Positions 1 through 7,766 of a stretch of 42,530 nt of DNA are shown one piece after another. Made by a program: the position numbers and the translations under genes. The DNA lies in contig CAMDNQ010000024.1 in assembly GCA_945903265.1 (NCBI GenBank), positions 1 to 42,530 of the forward strand, read 5' to 3'. Positions within the stretch are counted from its first letter, which is position 1; each line of letters starts with the position of its first letter. This stretch comes from Candidatus Sulfopaludibacter sp. SbA3. Its GTDB lineage: Bacteria; Acidobacteriota; Vicinamibacteria; Vicinamibacterales; UBA2999. The notes below the pieces were generated by a model, which saw nothing but the letters and a program-made list of their open reading frames with translations, searched no databases and was not told the origin of the DNA.

Positions 1-429
1 GACGCCGAGCTGCTCCATGGCACACACGGCGCCGACGATGTCGATAATCGAATCGAGCGCCCCTACCTCGTGGAGGTGGACTTTCTCGACAGAGATGGCG
101 TGAATGGCGGCTTCAGCGTCGGCGAGGCGGGCGAAGAGGCCCTTCGCCGTATCCCTCGCTGCCGGCGAGAGTCCCGATCCGTCAATCAGCCGGTAGATCT
201 CGGCAACATGGCGATGCGGGTGCGCGTGGGTCTGTTCGTCGCGCACCTGAAACTTCGTGGCGGACACGCCCGCCCGGGTCACGCGCTCGGTCCAGATTTC
301 CTCGCGATCGATCGGCAGGCTTCCGAGCGCGGCGCGCACATCCGCGAGCGGCACGCCCGAATCGAGCAGCGCGCCGAGAATCATGTCGCCAGATGCGCCG
401 GAGAAGCAGTCGAAGTGCAGATGCGTCAC
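1..429 (-). CDS. larC: LarC, nickel-pincer cofactor biosynthesis protein (partial, N-terminal 143 residues)
   Basis: LarC inserts nickel into the pyridinium-dithiocarboxylate mononucleotide cofactor used by lactate racemase and related enzymes. The visible N-terminus has the family opening HLHFDCFSGASGDM and, near residue 120, the HLHEVGALDSIIDIVG block. I chose a GTG start at 427-429, just 9 bp after the radC stop, because the conserved HLHFDC motif begins at residue 3. There are no stops in 143 codons, and the gene runs off the left edge of the window. It is probably co-transcribed with radC. The family call is confident. Whether a lactate racemase is present cannot be seen here; LarC homologues also occur without LarA. 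Confidence 0.9.
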   Translation of the reverse strand, partial: MTHLHFDCFSGASGDMILGALLDSGVPLADVRAALGSLPIDREEIWTERVTRAGVSATKFQVRDEQTHAHPHRHVAEIYRLIDGSGLSPAARDTAKGLFARLADAEAAIHAISVEKVHLHEVGALDSIIDIVGAVCAMEQLGV

Positions 430-438
430 ACCTGACCA

Positions 439-1122
439 TTATTCCCCGCACGGGTGCAGGCGTCCAGCTTCGACAAGCGAGAAGTAGCGCTGATCGGCCA
501 GGATCACGTGATCGACGACGTCGATGCCCATGATGGTTCCCGCGCTGACCATGCGCGTCGTGAGGACGAGATCGTCCGGGCTCGGCGTCGGATCACCCGA
601 CGGGTGGTTGTGAAAGAGCACGATCGCGGCGGCTGACGCGGACGCGGCTTCCCTGAACACCTCGCGCGGATGGACGACGGTCGAATCGAGCGAGCCGATC
701 GACACGATCTTGATGCGAATCACCCGATGCTTGGTGTCGAGCATCACGATCCCGAACTGTTCCACGCTCCCGCCGCCGTACTGCGGCAGCAGATACGCCG
801 CGAGCTGGCGTGGCGTCGTGAGACGCGGCCGCTCCGTCGCGCTCCGGACGAGCGTCCGCCTGCCCAGCTCGACGGCAGCAATGACCCTCGCCGCGCGAAC
901 GGGCCCGACGCCGCGCACGCAGCGGAGATGATCGAGCCCGAGCTTGGTGAGCGCGTGCACGCCGCCCGCATGCTCGATCAGTTCATTGGCCACGCCGAGC
1001 GCATCGAGATCGCGCGACCCGCTGCCGATGAGGACGGCAATCAGTTCGTTGTCACCCAGGCCGCCAGCGCCCAGGCGTTCGAGCTTCTCGCGAGGCCGGT
1101 CGTATGGTGCGACGTCTTTCAT
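439..1122 (-). CDS. radC: RadC / JAB (MPN+) domain protein
   Basis: This is a 227-residue protein of the RadC family. It has a helix-hairpin-helix-like N-terminal half (GVGPVRAARV near residues 71-80) and a C-terminal JAB metallo-isopeptidase-like fold. The zinc motif is complete: H171, H173, S175 and D184 in LFHNHPSGDPTPSPDD. Despite the historical name, the DNA-repair role is unproven for the family. I preferred the ATG at 1122 over a TTG at 1137 because a GAGTAT hexamer lies exactly 7 nt upstream of the ATG (leaderless arrangement), while neither start has a Shine-Dalgarno. It is followed after 9 bp by larC and diverges from the lipoprotein gene at 1144. Confidence 0.92.
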   Translation of the reverse strand: MKDVAPYDRPREKLERLGAGGLGDNELIAVLIGSGSRDLDALGVANELIEHAGGVHALTKLGLDHLRCVRGVGPVRAARVIAAVELGRRTLVRSATERPRLTTPRQLAAYLLPQYGGGSVEQFGIVMLDTKHRVIRIKIVSIGSLDSTVVHPREVFREAASASAAAIVLFHNHPSGDPTPSPDDLVLTTRMVSAGTIMGIDVVDHVILADQRYFSLVEAGRLHPCGE

Positions 1123-1128
1123 CGACGC

Positions 1129-1135
1129 TATACTC
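1129..1135. promoter_or_regulatory. Overlapping divergent -10 elements (radC / DUF4398 lipoprotein)
   Basis: On the plus strand TATACT (1129-1134) lies 9 nt before the ATG at 1144. On the minus strand GAGTAT (1135-1130) lies 7 nt before the radC ATG at 1122. The two hexamers share five bases, and only 21 bp separate the two genes. No convincing -35 was seen. Inferred as a shared bidirectional promoter giving nearly leaderless transcripts. Confidence 0.5.
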
Positions 1136-1143
1136 AAGTGCTC

Positions 1144-1728
1144 ATGCCGCAGTCGTGTCTGCCTGCCGTTCTGCTGTTCGCTTCCCTGCTCGTCGTATCC
1201 GGATGCGCCTCACCGCCGAACAAAGAGATGGATCAGGCCCAGGGTGCCATCGACGCCGCCAGAGCCGCCGGCGCCGAGCAGTACGCCACCACTGAGTTCA
1301 CGGCCGCGACCTCGTCTCTCCAGAGTGCCCACACCGCCGTGGCGACCGGCGATTACCGGCTCGCCCTGAACCACGCGCTCTCCAGCCACCAGCGCGCCCA
1401 GAACGCGGCTCGCGAAACCGCAGACTCCAAGGCCGCCATGCGCGCAGGTGTCGAGCGCACCCTCGCCGAGCTCGACATCTTCATCAGCGAAACCGAGGCA
1501 CGGGTCGCCACCGCCCAGCGTGCGCGTGTCGCACAACGGCTCCTGGCCGAGCCCGTCACGGCGCTCGCCACGATTCGCTCGGATGTGCAAGAAGCGCGCG
1601 CGGCAGTCGACGCGGGTGAATACGTCACTGCGGAAAAGGGATTGGAAGGGATGCGCGCGCGAATTGACGCGGTCCTGGCCGCGATCGCCGATGCCACGAC
1701 GCCGCAAACCGCGCGGCGCCGGCGTTAG
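1144..1728 (+). CDS. DUF4398-type lipoprotein
   Basis: A 194-residue lipoprotein precursor. The signal sequence ends in a lipobox (VVSG then Cys at about residue 19), so it should be lipid-anchored in the envelope. The mature part opens with PPNKEMDQAQGAIDAARAAGA and continues as Ala/Glu/Arg-rich amphipathic helix, likely an extended helical or coiled-coil rod. This matches DUF4398, often seen beside OmpA-like peptidoglycan-binding domains, though no OmpA domain is present here. The frame is open upstream to 670, but that part lies antisense to radC and lacks a signal. The lipobox fixes the start at 1144. The gene ends 19 bp from the convergent dapF. Its molecular role is unknown. Confidence 0.8.
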   Translation: MPQSCLPAVLLFASLLVVSGCASPPNKEMDQAQGAIDAARAAGAEQYATTEFTAATSSLQSAHTAVATGDYRLALNHALSSHQRAQNAARETADSKAAMRAGVERTLAELDIFISETEARVATAQRARVAQRLLAEPVTALATIRSDVQEARAAVDAGEYVTAEKGLEGMRARIDAVLAAIADATTPQTARRRR

Positions 1729-1747
1729 GCAGTACGCCGGAACGTCG

Positions 1748-2536
1748 TCACAACCACTGACCTTCGAACAGGATCTCTGCCCACCCGGTCAGAAAGATTC
1801 CCTCATCACGCCATTCGACCCGCTGCGTGCCGCCGGGTGCGATGACGTCTATCTCCCGGGCGGCGCCGCCGTGGGCGGCGGCGGCCACCGCTGACGCGCA
1901 CGATCCGGTTCCAGAGGATGTCGTCGGCCCCACCCCCCGCTCCCAGATCGCGATCCGTACCCGATCGGGCGCGTCCACCTGGACGAACTCGACGTTCGTC
2001 CCCTCCGGGAACATCGCGTGTGTGGCGATGGCGGGGCCTAACCGGTTGAAACGCGCGGCATCCGGGAGCGGACCGAGCAGGATGCACTGAGGATTCCCCG
2101 TGCGGAGGATCGTCGCCGTCACCGTTTCGCCCGCCGCCTGAATCGAAGCCTGCCGGATGCCTTCCGGAACGCCCATGTCGGCCCTGAACGTCAGCCGCTG
2201 CCCCTCGCGGCTGCGCAGTTCGAGGCGCTTCGTCCCGGCATCCGTGACGATGGTCACAACATCGCCAGGCCCAGACGCCTGTTCCCGCGCCACGAGCGCC
2301 GCGAGACACCTGAGGCCGTTTCCAGACAGCTCGGATGCACTGCCGTCCGCATTCAGCAGGCGCATCGTCGCGCCACCGGCCTGCACCCGGTACAGCAGCA
2401 GGCCGTCGGCGCCAATCCCGGAGTGGCGATGACAGAGTGTTCGGGCGAGGTGGGACTCGTCGCCGCCCGCCGCGGCCTGCTCGACGAGCAGAAAGTCGTT
2501 CCCGTACGCGTGAGCCTTGACGACCGGGATCGGCAT
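1748..2536 (-). CDS. dapF: Diaminopimelate epimerase family protein with Ser/Ser in place of both catalytic Cys
   Basis: A 262-residue DapF-fold protein. Canonical DapF interconverts LL- and meso-diaminopimelate for peptidoglycan and lysine, using two cysteines as acid/base. The fold landmarks are clear: the GNDF opening, NADGS (62-66), SGNGLR (71-76), GNPQC (147-151), the substrate-binding Glu-Arg at 199-200, and SSGTGS (207-212). The active-site cysteine preceding GNG is Ser71 (codon TCT, 2324-2326), and the second, in the usual ACGTG, is Ser208 (codon TCT, 1913-1915). The usual GET Glu is also Pro204. The start is the ATG overlapping the upstream stop (TGATG), which gives the normal family length. 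It may be a divergent but active epimerase, a related isomerase, or inactive. Confidence 0.85.
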   Translation of the reverse strand: MPIPVVKAHAYGNDFLLVEQAAAGGDESHLARTLCHRHSGIGADGLLLYRVQAGGATMRLLNADGSASELSGNGLRCLAALVAREQASGPGDVVTIVTDAGTKRLELRSREGQRLTFRADMGVPEGIRQASIQAAGETVTATILRTGNPQCILLGPLPDAARFNRLGPAIATHAMFPEGTNVEFVQVDAPDRVRIAIWERGVGPTTSSGTGSCASAVAAAAHGGAAREIDVIAPGGTQRVEWRDEGIFLTGWAEILFEGQWL

Positions 2537-3381
2537 CAGGGGAACTGGAAGGCGTCGAAGACGTAGGTGAAGCCGGCGGCCATGCCAACGGTCGGGTCCG
2601 CTGCTGCAAGGCCAAACATGATTGCCGCATCGGCACGCCACGACCCGATGGTGTGGCGGGCGCCAAACCGGAACATGCTGCGCGACTCCGTTCCCGGCGG
2701 CGGATCGCCCTCGCGGGTATCCTTCCGGCCGTTGACCTCGCCGACAACCTCGCTGTTGGTCGCGATGGCCCGCGCGAACGAGACGCCGTACATGATCACG
2801 TCATTCTGGCGGTCGCCGCGGGTGGGGTCGCCCAGAATACCCAGGCCGATATTGCCCACGAACCGGACCGACTGGATCGTCTTGGCGACGAGCAGGGTCG
2901 AATAGAAGTCCATCGTGTCGAGGCCGAGACCTTTCTCGTTCCCGGCCATCGGCAGCCGCGTCGCCGACCGCAGCGCGATCGACGGCCGCGACGTCCCTTC
3001 CGACACCAGGCGGACTTTTGTCCCCACCGTCATGTCTTCGACATCGGTCGTCGAATCGCCGGGCACGACGAGGAAGTGCGACAGCGCCGCCGGTCTGCGA
3101 CCCGTGATCGCCAGATGGTTGCGGAGCCCGCCGTCGATCTGTATTTCCCCGATCGCGCCGACGCCCATGCTCAACCCGATCAGCGGTGCCCGCAGCAGAT
3201 TCCCGCTCAGGCCGGACGCCGGATAGTCAACCTCGCGGGTGTAATCGACACCCGCCTCGATCAGCATCCGGCCGGCGCCGATGGTCTCGGGGTCTTCCGT
3301 CACGAGCGGCCGCTGCTGGGCGGCACACGTCAATGGCAGCGCGCAGAGCGCCGCTGTCACGATTCCTGTTCGTATGGACAT
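2536..3381 (-). CDS. Predicted secreted outer-membrane beta-barrel protein
   Basis: A 281-residue protein with a Sec signal peptide (cleavage near AQQ at residues 21-23). Alternating polar/hydrophobic strands and an aromatic C-terminal Phe (FDAFQFP) are typical of outer-membrane barrels. The opening RPLVTEDPETIGAG resembles barrels annotated as transporter or phenol-degradation meta-pathway (MetA-like) proteins. No enzyme motif was seen, and the substrate is unknown. It lies 6 bp after ttcA and overlaps the dapF start by one base, so all are probably on one transcript without an obvious functional link. Confidence 0.7.
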   Translation of the reverse strand: MSIRTGIVTAALCALPLTCAAQQRPLVTEDPETIGAGRMLIEAGVDYTREVDYPASGLSGNLLRAPLIGLSMGVGAIGEIQIDGGLRNHLAITGRRPAALSHFLVVPGDSTTDVEDMTVGTKVRLVSEGTSRPSIALRSATRLPMAGNEKGLGLDTMDFYSTLLVAKTIQSVRFVGNIGLGILGDPTRGDRQNDVIMYGVSFARAIATNSEVVGEVNGRKDTREGDPPPGTESRSMFRFGARHTIGSWRADAAIMFGLAAADPTVGMAAGFTYVFDAFQFP

Positions 3382-3387
3382 ATGGGC

Positions 3388-4215
3388 TTAGTGGCGGATC
3401 TGAATGAGAGATGTGGCGTCCTCTTCCGCGCGCAGAGCGACGCTGTCACGCAGCTCGCCGCTCGGGTTGAGACGGGTGTCGAGGAGGTGACGGGGCATCA
3501 CGTTGCCAAGCGCCTTCAGCATCGAGTACTTGACGCCGGGGTGCTCGCGCTCGAGATCGAGAATGAGCCGCTTCACGCGCTGGCGCTGGAGGCTCAGGTC
3601 GCCGCATGCGGGACAGCAGCAGCCGATGATCGGCAGGTTGGACTGCTTCGCGAACTGCCGCGCCTCGTCTTCGGTGACATACACCAGCGGCCGGATGACC
3701 ACATGCTCGCCGTTGTCGGAGACCAGGCGCGCGGGCATGGCCTTCAGGGCGCCGGAAAAGAAGATGTTCAACAGGAGCGTCTCGACGAAGTCGTCGAGAT
3801 GGTGCCCGAGCGCAATCTTGGTGGCGCCCACCTCCCCTGCCAGCCGGTACAGCACGCCGCGGCGGAGCCGGGCGCACAGCGAGCACGGCGTGGCATTCGC
3901 CTCGAGAATGTCGTCCATCAGCTCGCCGATCGAGGTGTGCTCGATGCGATATTCCCAGCCGCGCTCCTCGCACGTGCGCGCGATGACGTCGTGCTTAAAA
4001 TCCTTGTAACCCGAATCGACATTGACCGCGATCAGCGAAAAATCGATGGGTGCACGTTGCCGAAGCAGATCGAGCGCCTGGAGCAGCGCCCAGCTGTCTT
4101 TCCCGCCGGACAGGCCGACCATCACGCGGTCGCCGTCTTCAATCATCTTGAAGTCGACGATCGCCTTGGTGGTCTTCTTCGCGATGCGGGTTTCGAGCGG
4201 AGTGGCGTACGCCAT
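3388..4215 (-). CDS. ttcA: tRNA 2-thiocytidine(32) synthetase TtcA
   Basis: A 275-residue PP-loop ATPase that thiolates cytidine 32 of tRNA using an iron-sulfur cluster. The PP-loop is SGGKDS at 36-41. The cluster ligands fit the family pattern: C111-x-x-C114 (CSLC) plus the CCCPAC stretch at 199-204. The conserved GHHLDD block (138-142) is also present. Length is normal. It starts 3 bp after the glycosyltransferase stop in a leftward operon. Other PP-loop tRNA enzymes such as TilS lack this cysteine pattern, so the TtcA call is firm. Confidence 0.9.
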   Translation of the reverse strand: MAYATPLETRIAKKTTKAIVDFKMIEDGDRVMVGLSGGKDSWALLQALDLLRQRAPIDFSLIAVNVDSGYKDFKHDVIARTCEERGWEYRIEHTSIGELMDDILEANATPCSLCARLRRGVLYRLAGEVGATKIALGHHLDDFVETLLLNIFFSGALKAMPARLVSDNGEHVVIRPLVYVTEDEARQFAKQSNLPIIGCCCPACGDLSLQRQRVKRLILDLEREHPGVKYSMLKALGNVMPRHLLDTRLNPSGELRDSVALRAEEDATSLIQIRH

Positions 4216-4218
4216 TTC

Positions 4219-4956
4219 CTACAGTGTAGCTTTCACGACGTAGAGCTGCGAGGCGTCGGTCGCGGGGTCGATGGCCTGGCGCATCAGGCCGCGCAACCCG
4301 ACAATGTCGCGCAGCACGCCGAACGTCCGCGACAATCCGTATTTGGAGCGTCCCGACCGGCGGGGACGATGGTTCACCACGACCTCGGCGACGCGGTTCC
4401 CGAGCTGGCTGGCCAGCGCGGGCAGGTAGCGGTGCATGCCCGGGGCGAGCTTCAGCGGCTTCACGACTTCCGCGCGCAACACCTTCAGCGAGCACCCGTT
4501 GTCGTGGAGCCGGATGCCGCTGGCCATGCCCAGGAGCCAGTTGGCCGCAATGGACGGCACGTGGCGAGTCAGGAACGCGTCCTGCCGGTGCCGGCGCCAG
4601 CCGCACACGATGTCGTGGGTCCGCGCCACGTCGAGCAGGCGCGGAATGTCCGCCGGGTCGTTCTGGAGATCCCCGTCGAGGGTCACGATGAGGGCGCCCC
4701 GCGCATGCGCGAACCCGGCGGAAAAGGCGGCCGTCTGGCCGAAATTCCGCTCGAACTGAATCACGCGAAGGTGCGAATCCGCGGCCTGCAGACGACACAG
4801 CGAGCTGAACGTCGCATCCTCGCTCCCGTCGTCGATGAGGAGAATTTCATAGGGCCGGCCGACCGAGCGCATGACGCCGGTCAGCTCCTGGATCAGCGGC
4901 TCGACGTTGTCCTCCTCGTCGCGGAGGGGAATGACGATGGAAATCTCTGGGGCCAA
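4219..4956 (-). CDS. Family 2 glycosyltransferase (dolichol-phosphate-mannose synthase-like)
   Basis: A 245-residue cytoplasmic GT2 enzyme. The N-terminus ISIVIPLRDEEDNV is the nucleotide-sugar-binding strand, IDDGSED follows at 41-47, and the DxD metal site is D94-G-D96 in LDGDLQNDP. The downstream RSKYGLSR block matches DPM1 / undecaprenyl-phosphate glycosyltransferases, which load a sugar on a lipid carrier. There are no C-terminal membrane helices, unlike the GtrB/ArnC type. It uses a TTG start placed directly after the stop of the DedA-like gene. A GT-C enzyme that could use a lipid-linked sugar is encoded at 5574, making a donor/acceptor pairing possible (inference). Confidence 0.85.
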   Translation of the reverse strand: MAPEISIVIPLRDEEDNVEPLIQELTGVMRSVGRPYEILLIDDGSEDATFSSLCRLQAADSHLRVIQFERNFGQTAAFSAGFAHARGALIVTLDGDLQNDPADIPRLLDVARTHDIVCGWRRHRQDAFLTRHVPSIAANWLLGMASGIRLHDNGCSLKVLRAEVVKPLKLAPGMHRYLPALASQLGNRVAEVVVNHRPRRSGRSKYGLSRTFGVLRDIVGLRGLMRQAIDPATDASQLYVVKATL

Positions 4957-5547
4957 TTAAGAGATTTTACGTCGGCGAATGAGCCACCAGACCAGGACGC
5001 CGGCCACAATCAGCCCCACGAGCCACAGGGCCACTTCACGGCCGCGCGTGCGCATCACCTCCAGGGCCACGTCGCCGTACCAGACGGCGAGCAGGCCAAG
5101 CAGGGTGTATCGGAGGCCGCGGGCGATGGCGATGGCGCCCACGAAGTGCAGCGGGCGCACACCGGCGACGCCGGCCATCAGGACAAACAGTTTGAACGGC
5201 GCGGGTGGCGGAAGGAGCGCGGGCACCATCAAGGCGAGCAATCCGTGGCGCTTGTACAGGGCGAGGGCGCGCTCCGTATGACCGGGGCGCAGGCGCTTTC
5301 GGAGAAACGCGTCGCCGCCGCGTTCCGCCAGGTAGTAGATCACGTAGCAGCCGGCGATCGACCCAAGCGTCGCCATGACGACGTAGTACGGCATCAACGG
5401 CTTGTTCTGCGTGACCATGAGGACGACGAGGATGTCGTTGATCTGGGGAAGCGACAGAAAGGACGAATCGAGAAACGCGATTGCCAGGAGGCCCGGCCCG
5501 CCGATGGCGAGCGCGAACCCGGACAGCCAGTTGATCAACGCCTTCAC
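4957..5547 (-). CDS. DedA/VTT (SNARE-associated) family membrane protein
   Basis: A 196-residue integral membrane protein with about five hydrophobic segments. It has the VTT-domain signature: an LAERGGDAFLRKR segment and a GLLALMVPALLPPPAPFKLFVLMAG re-entrant region, of which the PPPAPFK turn is diagnostic for the YqaA/DedA group. Members of this superfamily act in lipid translocation, including undecaprenyl phosphate recycling. Its position ahead of a lipid-carrier glycosyltransferase is consistent with that. The start is GTG, and it heads a five-gene leftward operon. Confidence 0.82.
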   Translation of the reverse strand: MKALINWLSGFALAIGGPGLLAIAFLDSSFLSLPQINDILVVLMVTQNKPLMPYYVVMATLGSIAGCYVIYYLAERGGDAFLRKRLRPGHTERALALYKRHGLLALMVPALLPPPAPFKLFVLMAGVAGVRPLHFVGAIAIARGLRYTLLGLLAVWYGDVALEVMRTRGREVALWLVGLIVAGVLVWWLIRRRKIS

Positions 5548-5555
5548 GGAGTAGG

Positions 5556-5566
5556 TAGGCTACCTT
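5556..5566. promoter_or_regulatory. Possible shared divergent promoter (DedA-like / GT-C gene)
   Basis: The 26-bp gap contains a near-palindrome, GGTAGGCTACC (5554-5564). On the plus strand TACCTT (5561-5566) is 7 nt before the GTG at 5574. On the minus strand TAGCCT (5562-5557) is 9 nt before the GTG at 5547. The plus-strand gene also has a good AGGAG Shine-Dalgarno at 5567-5571, so it need not be leaderless. Weak evidence. Confidence 0.35.
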
Positions 5567-5573
5567 AGGAGCG

Positions 5574-7037
5574 GTGCTCATCGCTCGCGCCGCGGCCGCG
5601 GCGGCCGTCACACTCGCACTGGTGGCGTGGTGGTTCTTCGACCGCGCCGGCCTCGTGCTCAGTCACTACGATGCCAGGGCCCACCTGGTCGTCGCCCGGC
5701 GGATTGCGGACAGCATCACGCCCGGGTGGCAGCAGTTCGGCGGCGTCTGGCTCCCGCTCCCCCACCTGCTGAACGCGCTGCCGGCACAGAGTGACTGGCT
5801 GTATCGGACCGGCGTGTTTGCGTCGCTGATCTCCGTGGCGTGTTTCGGCGTCACGGCCTATGCGCTTGCCCGCCTCGCCCTGCTGCTGACCGCGTCGCGC
5901 CTGGCCGCGACCGTGGCCGTGCTCCTCCTGATTCTGAACCCCAACCTGCTGTACCTCCACACGACGCCGATGACCGAGCCGCTGCTGCTGGCGGGGGTGA
6001 CGTTATGCACGTTGTGGTTGTGCGAGTGGGTGCTGCTGAACCAGGACGCCGTCCCGGCGCGGCTCGGATTAGCGCTCTTTGCCGCGATGTGGACCCGCTA
6101 CGAGGCGTGGGCCGTCCTCGGATGCGCACTCGTGGCGGCGCTCTGGGCCTCGTCTCGTTTGGGGGCCTCAGGGCCAGCGCTCATGCGGCGGGCATGGCTG
6201 CTTGCGGCCTGGCCGGCCGCCGCCGTGGCCCTGTTCCTGGTGAACAGCCGCATCACGACGGGCACCTGGTTCGTGACGGGCGGATTTTTTGTACCCGATG
6301 CGGCACGCCAGGGCCAATGGGGCGCCAGCCTGGTGAGCGTCTGGGGGGGAACGCATCAACTCAGCACGCAGGCGACCGTGATCGTGGCGCTCGCCGGCGC
6401 GGTTGCGATGCTGGCGCGCGCGCTGCTGATTCGACGCGATGCGGTTCGCGTCGTGCCGCTCGCCTTGTTCGGTGCGGCGCTGCTGCCGCTCTACGCCTTC
6501 TATGAGGGCCATCCGTTCCGGGTCCGCTACATGGTTGCTGTCGTCATGGCGTGCGCGCTGTTCGGGGGCGTGGCGGTCGGAACCGTCCAGCGGCAGGCCG
6601 CGACCATCCTGGCCGGGTTCCTCGTCGGAATCACGCTGGTGCAGGCGCCGCCCTGGCAATCCAACGCGCCGATGATCGCCGAGGCCTCGTGGGACCGCGA
6701 GGCGAGTCGCGGGCGGGAACGCGTGACCGCCTGCCTCGCACCGGTCTATCGCGGCGAGAAGATTCTGGCGAGCATGGGCTCACTCGCCCACTACATGCAG
6801 GAGCTCTCGGCTTCGGGTCTGGATCTCGCCGACTTCGTGCACGAAGGGAACGGGGTCATCTGGGAGCTGGCGATGGACACCGGTCCCCGTCCTCACGCCG
6901 GCTGGATGCTGGTCGAAGAGACAGCTGAGGGGGGCGACGTGCTGGCGCAGCGAATCAGGCGTGACGCCGGATTCGCTGCGGGAATGGAGCGCGTCTGCGA
7001 GGGGGGCGGAGTCGCGTTGTATCGCGCTAGAACCTGA
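5574..7037 (+). CDS. GT-C type membrane glycosyltransferase (family 39-like)
   Basis: A 487-residue multi-spanning membrane protein with roughly ten hydrophobic helices in the first 350 residues and a soluble C-terminal part. The first periplasmic loop has SHYDARAHLVVARRI, with an Asp-centred motif as in GT-C enzymes that use polyprenyl-phosphate sugars. TPMTEPLLLAG and TRYEAW blocks are also typical of this superfamily. It would transfer sugar on the periplasmic side; acceptor and donor are unknown. The GTG start has an AGGAG Shine-Dalgarno at 5567-5571. Its stop overlaps the convergent barrel gene by 11 bp. Confidence 0.72.
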   Translation: MLIARAAAAAAVTLALVAWWFFDRAGLVLSHYDARAHLVVARRIADSITPGWQQFGGVWLPLPHLLNALPAQSDWLYRTGVFASLISVACFGVTAYALARLALLLTASRLAATVAVLLLILNPNLLYLHTTPMTEPLLLAGVTLCTLWLCEWVLLNQDAVPARLGLALFAAMWTRYEAWAVLGCALVAALWASSRLGASGPALMRRAWLLAAWPAAAVALFLVNSRITTGTWFVTGGFFVPDAARQGQWGASLVSVWGGTHQLSTQATVIVALAGAVAMLARALLIRRDAVRVVPLALFGAALLPLYAFYEGHPFRVRYMVAVVMACALFGGVAVGTVQRQAATILAGFLVGITLVQAPPWQSNAPMIAEASWDREASRGRERVTACLAPVYRGEKILASMGSLAHYMQELSASGLDLADFVHEGNGVIWELAMDTGPRPHAGWMLVEETAEGGDVLAQRIRRDAGFAAGMERVCEGGGVALYRART

Positions 7038-7734
7038 GTCCGACTGTGGCCTGGTACGTCCATCCGCCAAGGTCGATTCGCAGATCAGGGTCCACCGTGG
7101 CAAACCGATCGCCGAGCGGCGCGTCGGCGCTCTGGTAGCGCACCTCGAATCCTCCGCTCATCGCGTCGCCGGCAAAGCGCAGTCCGCCGAGTACGACTGG
7201 TCCCGTCGCATTGCCCGAGGCGACGTACTGGTCCCGGAAGATCGCGTTGCGGTTCCGAAAGTCGACGAACTCGCCAAACTCGCTGTACCGCCATGCGACC
7301 ACGCCGAGTCCTCCGCCGAGGTACGGCTGCACCGGCGATGTCTGGCCGAGTGGCAGCACACGCACGGTGAATGCGGCCGGCATCAGCCGCATCCGCGACT
7401 CCTGCTCGATTTCCGTGCCGTCCGAATCGATGAACTCCGCGTACACCGACGGCACCGTGCGGCGGGAAAAGGACGCGCCGGCTCCCGCCTCCAGGTAGTT
7501 CCCAAGGGGCACCAGCCACTCAATGCCGATCGACCCGGCGTTGAATTCGCTGATCTCGAATTCGCGGAAGTTGCGGTTGTCGACGAGCACGTCGTGCTCG
7601 ACGCGGGCGTCCTCACCTCGAACGGCGAAATACCCGAAGGTGAAATTGAGCGTCTGCTGGGCGGCGGCTGGTGCGGCCCCGCCGAGGACCAGGGCGGCTA
7701 TGGCCGCGGCGAGAACTCGAGCTTGTGTGCACAT
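7027..7734 (-). CDS. Predicted outer-membrane beta-barrel (OmpW/opacity-like)
   Basis: A 235-residue protein with a clear signal peptide ending APAAAQQ at about residues 21-27. It has amphipathic strands (PYLGGGLGVVAW, GGWTYQATVGLRF) and a C-terminal Phe, the outer-membrane barrel sorting signal. The first strand, NFTFGYF, resembles small 8-stranded porin-like proteins. I chose the ATG at 7734 because it directly precedes the signal peptide; the frame stays open upstream but codes for Arg-rich non-protein sequence. Function is unknown. Confidence 0.7.
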   Translation of the reverse strand: MCTQARVLAAAIAALVLGGAAPAAAQQTLNFTFGYFAVRGEDARVEHDVLVDNRNFREFEISEFNAGSIGIEWLVPLGNYLEAGAGASFSRRTVPSVYAEFIDSDGTEIEQESRMRLMPAAFTVRVLPLGQTSPVQPYLGGGLGVVAWRYSEFGEFVDFRNRNAIFRDQYVASGNATGPVVLGGLRFAGDAMSGGFEVRYQSADAPLGDRFATVDPDLRIDLGGWTYQATVGLRF

Positions 7735-7766
7735 GACTCGACTGTGTGCACGGCAAATGCCAGCGG

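Noticed and set aside
2537-2641. 35-codon N-terminal extension of dapF from a GTG at 2641.
   Set aside because: It is antisense-frame Arg/Cys-rich sequence inside the upstream barrel gene; the ATG overlapping the upstream stop matches the family N-terminus.
2653-5568. A 971-codon plus-strand open frame, and similar long frames at 15870-18362 (+) and 25025-27214 (-).
   Set aside because: They lie antisense to ttcA/GT2/DedA, ccmF-ccmH and UPF0182, have Arg/His/Asp-rich composition typical of GC-rich shadow frames, and no domain is recognisable.
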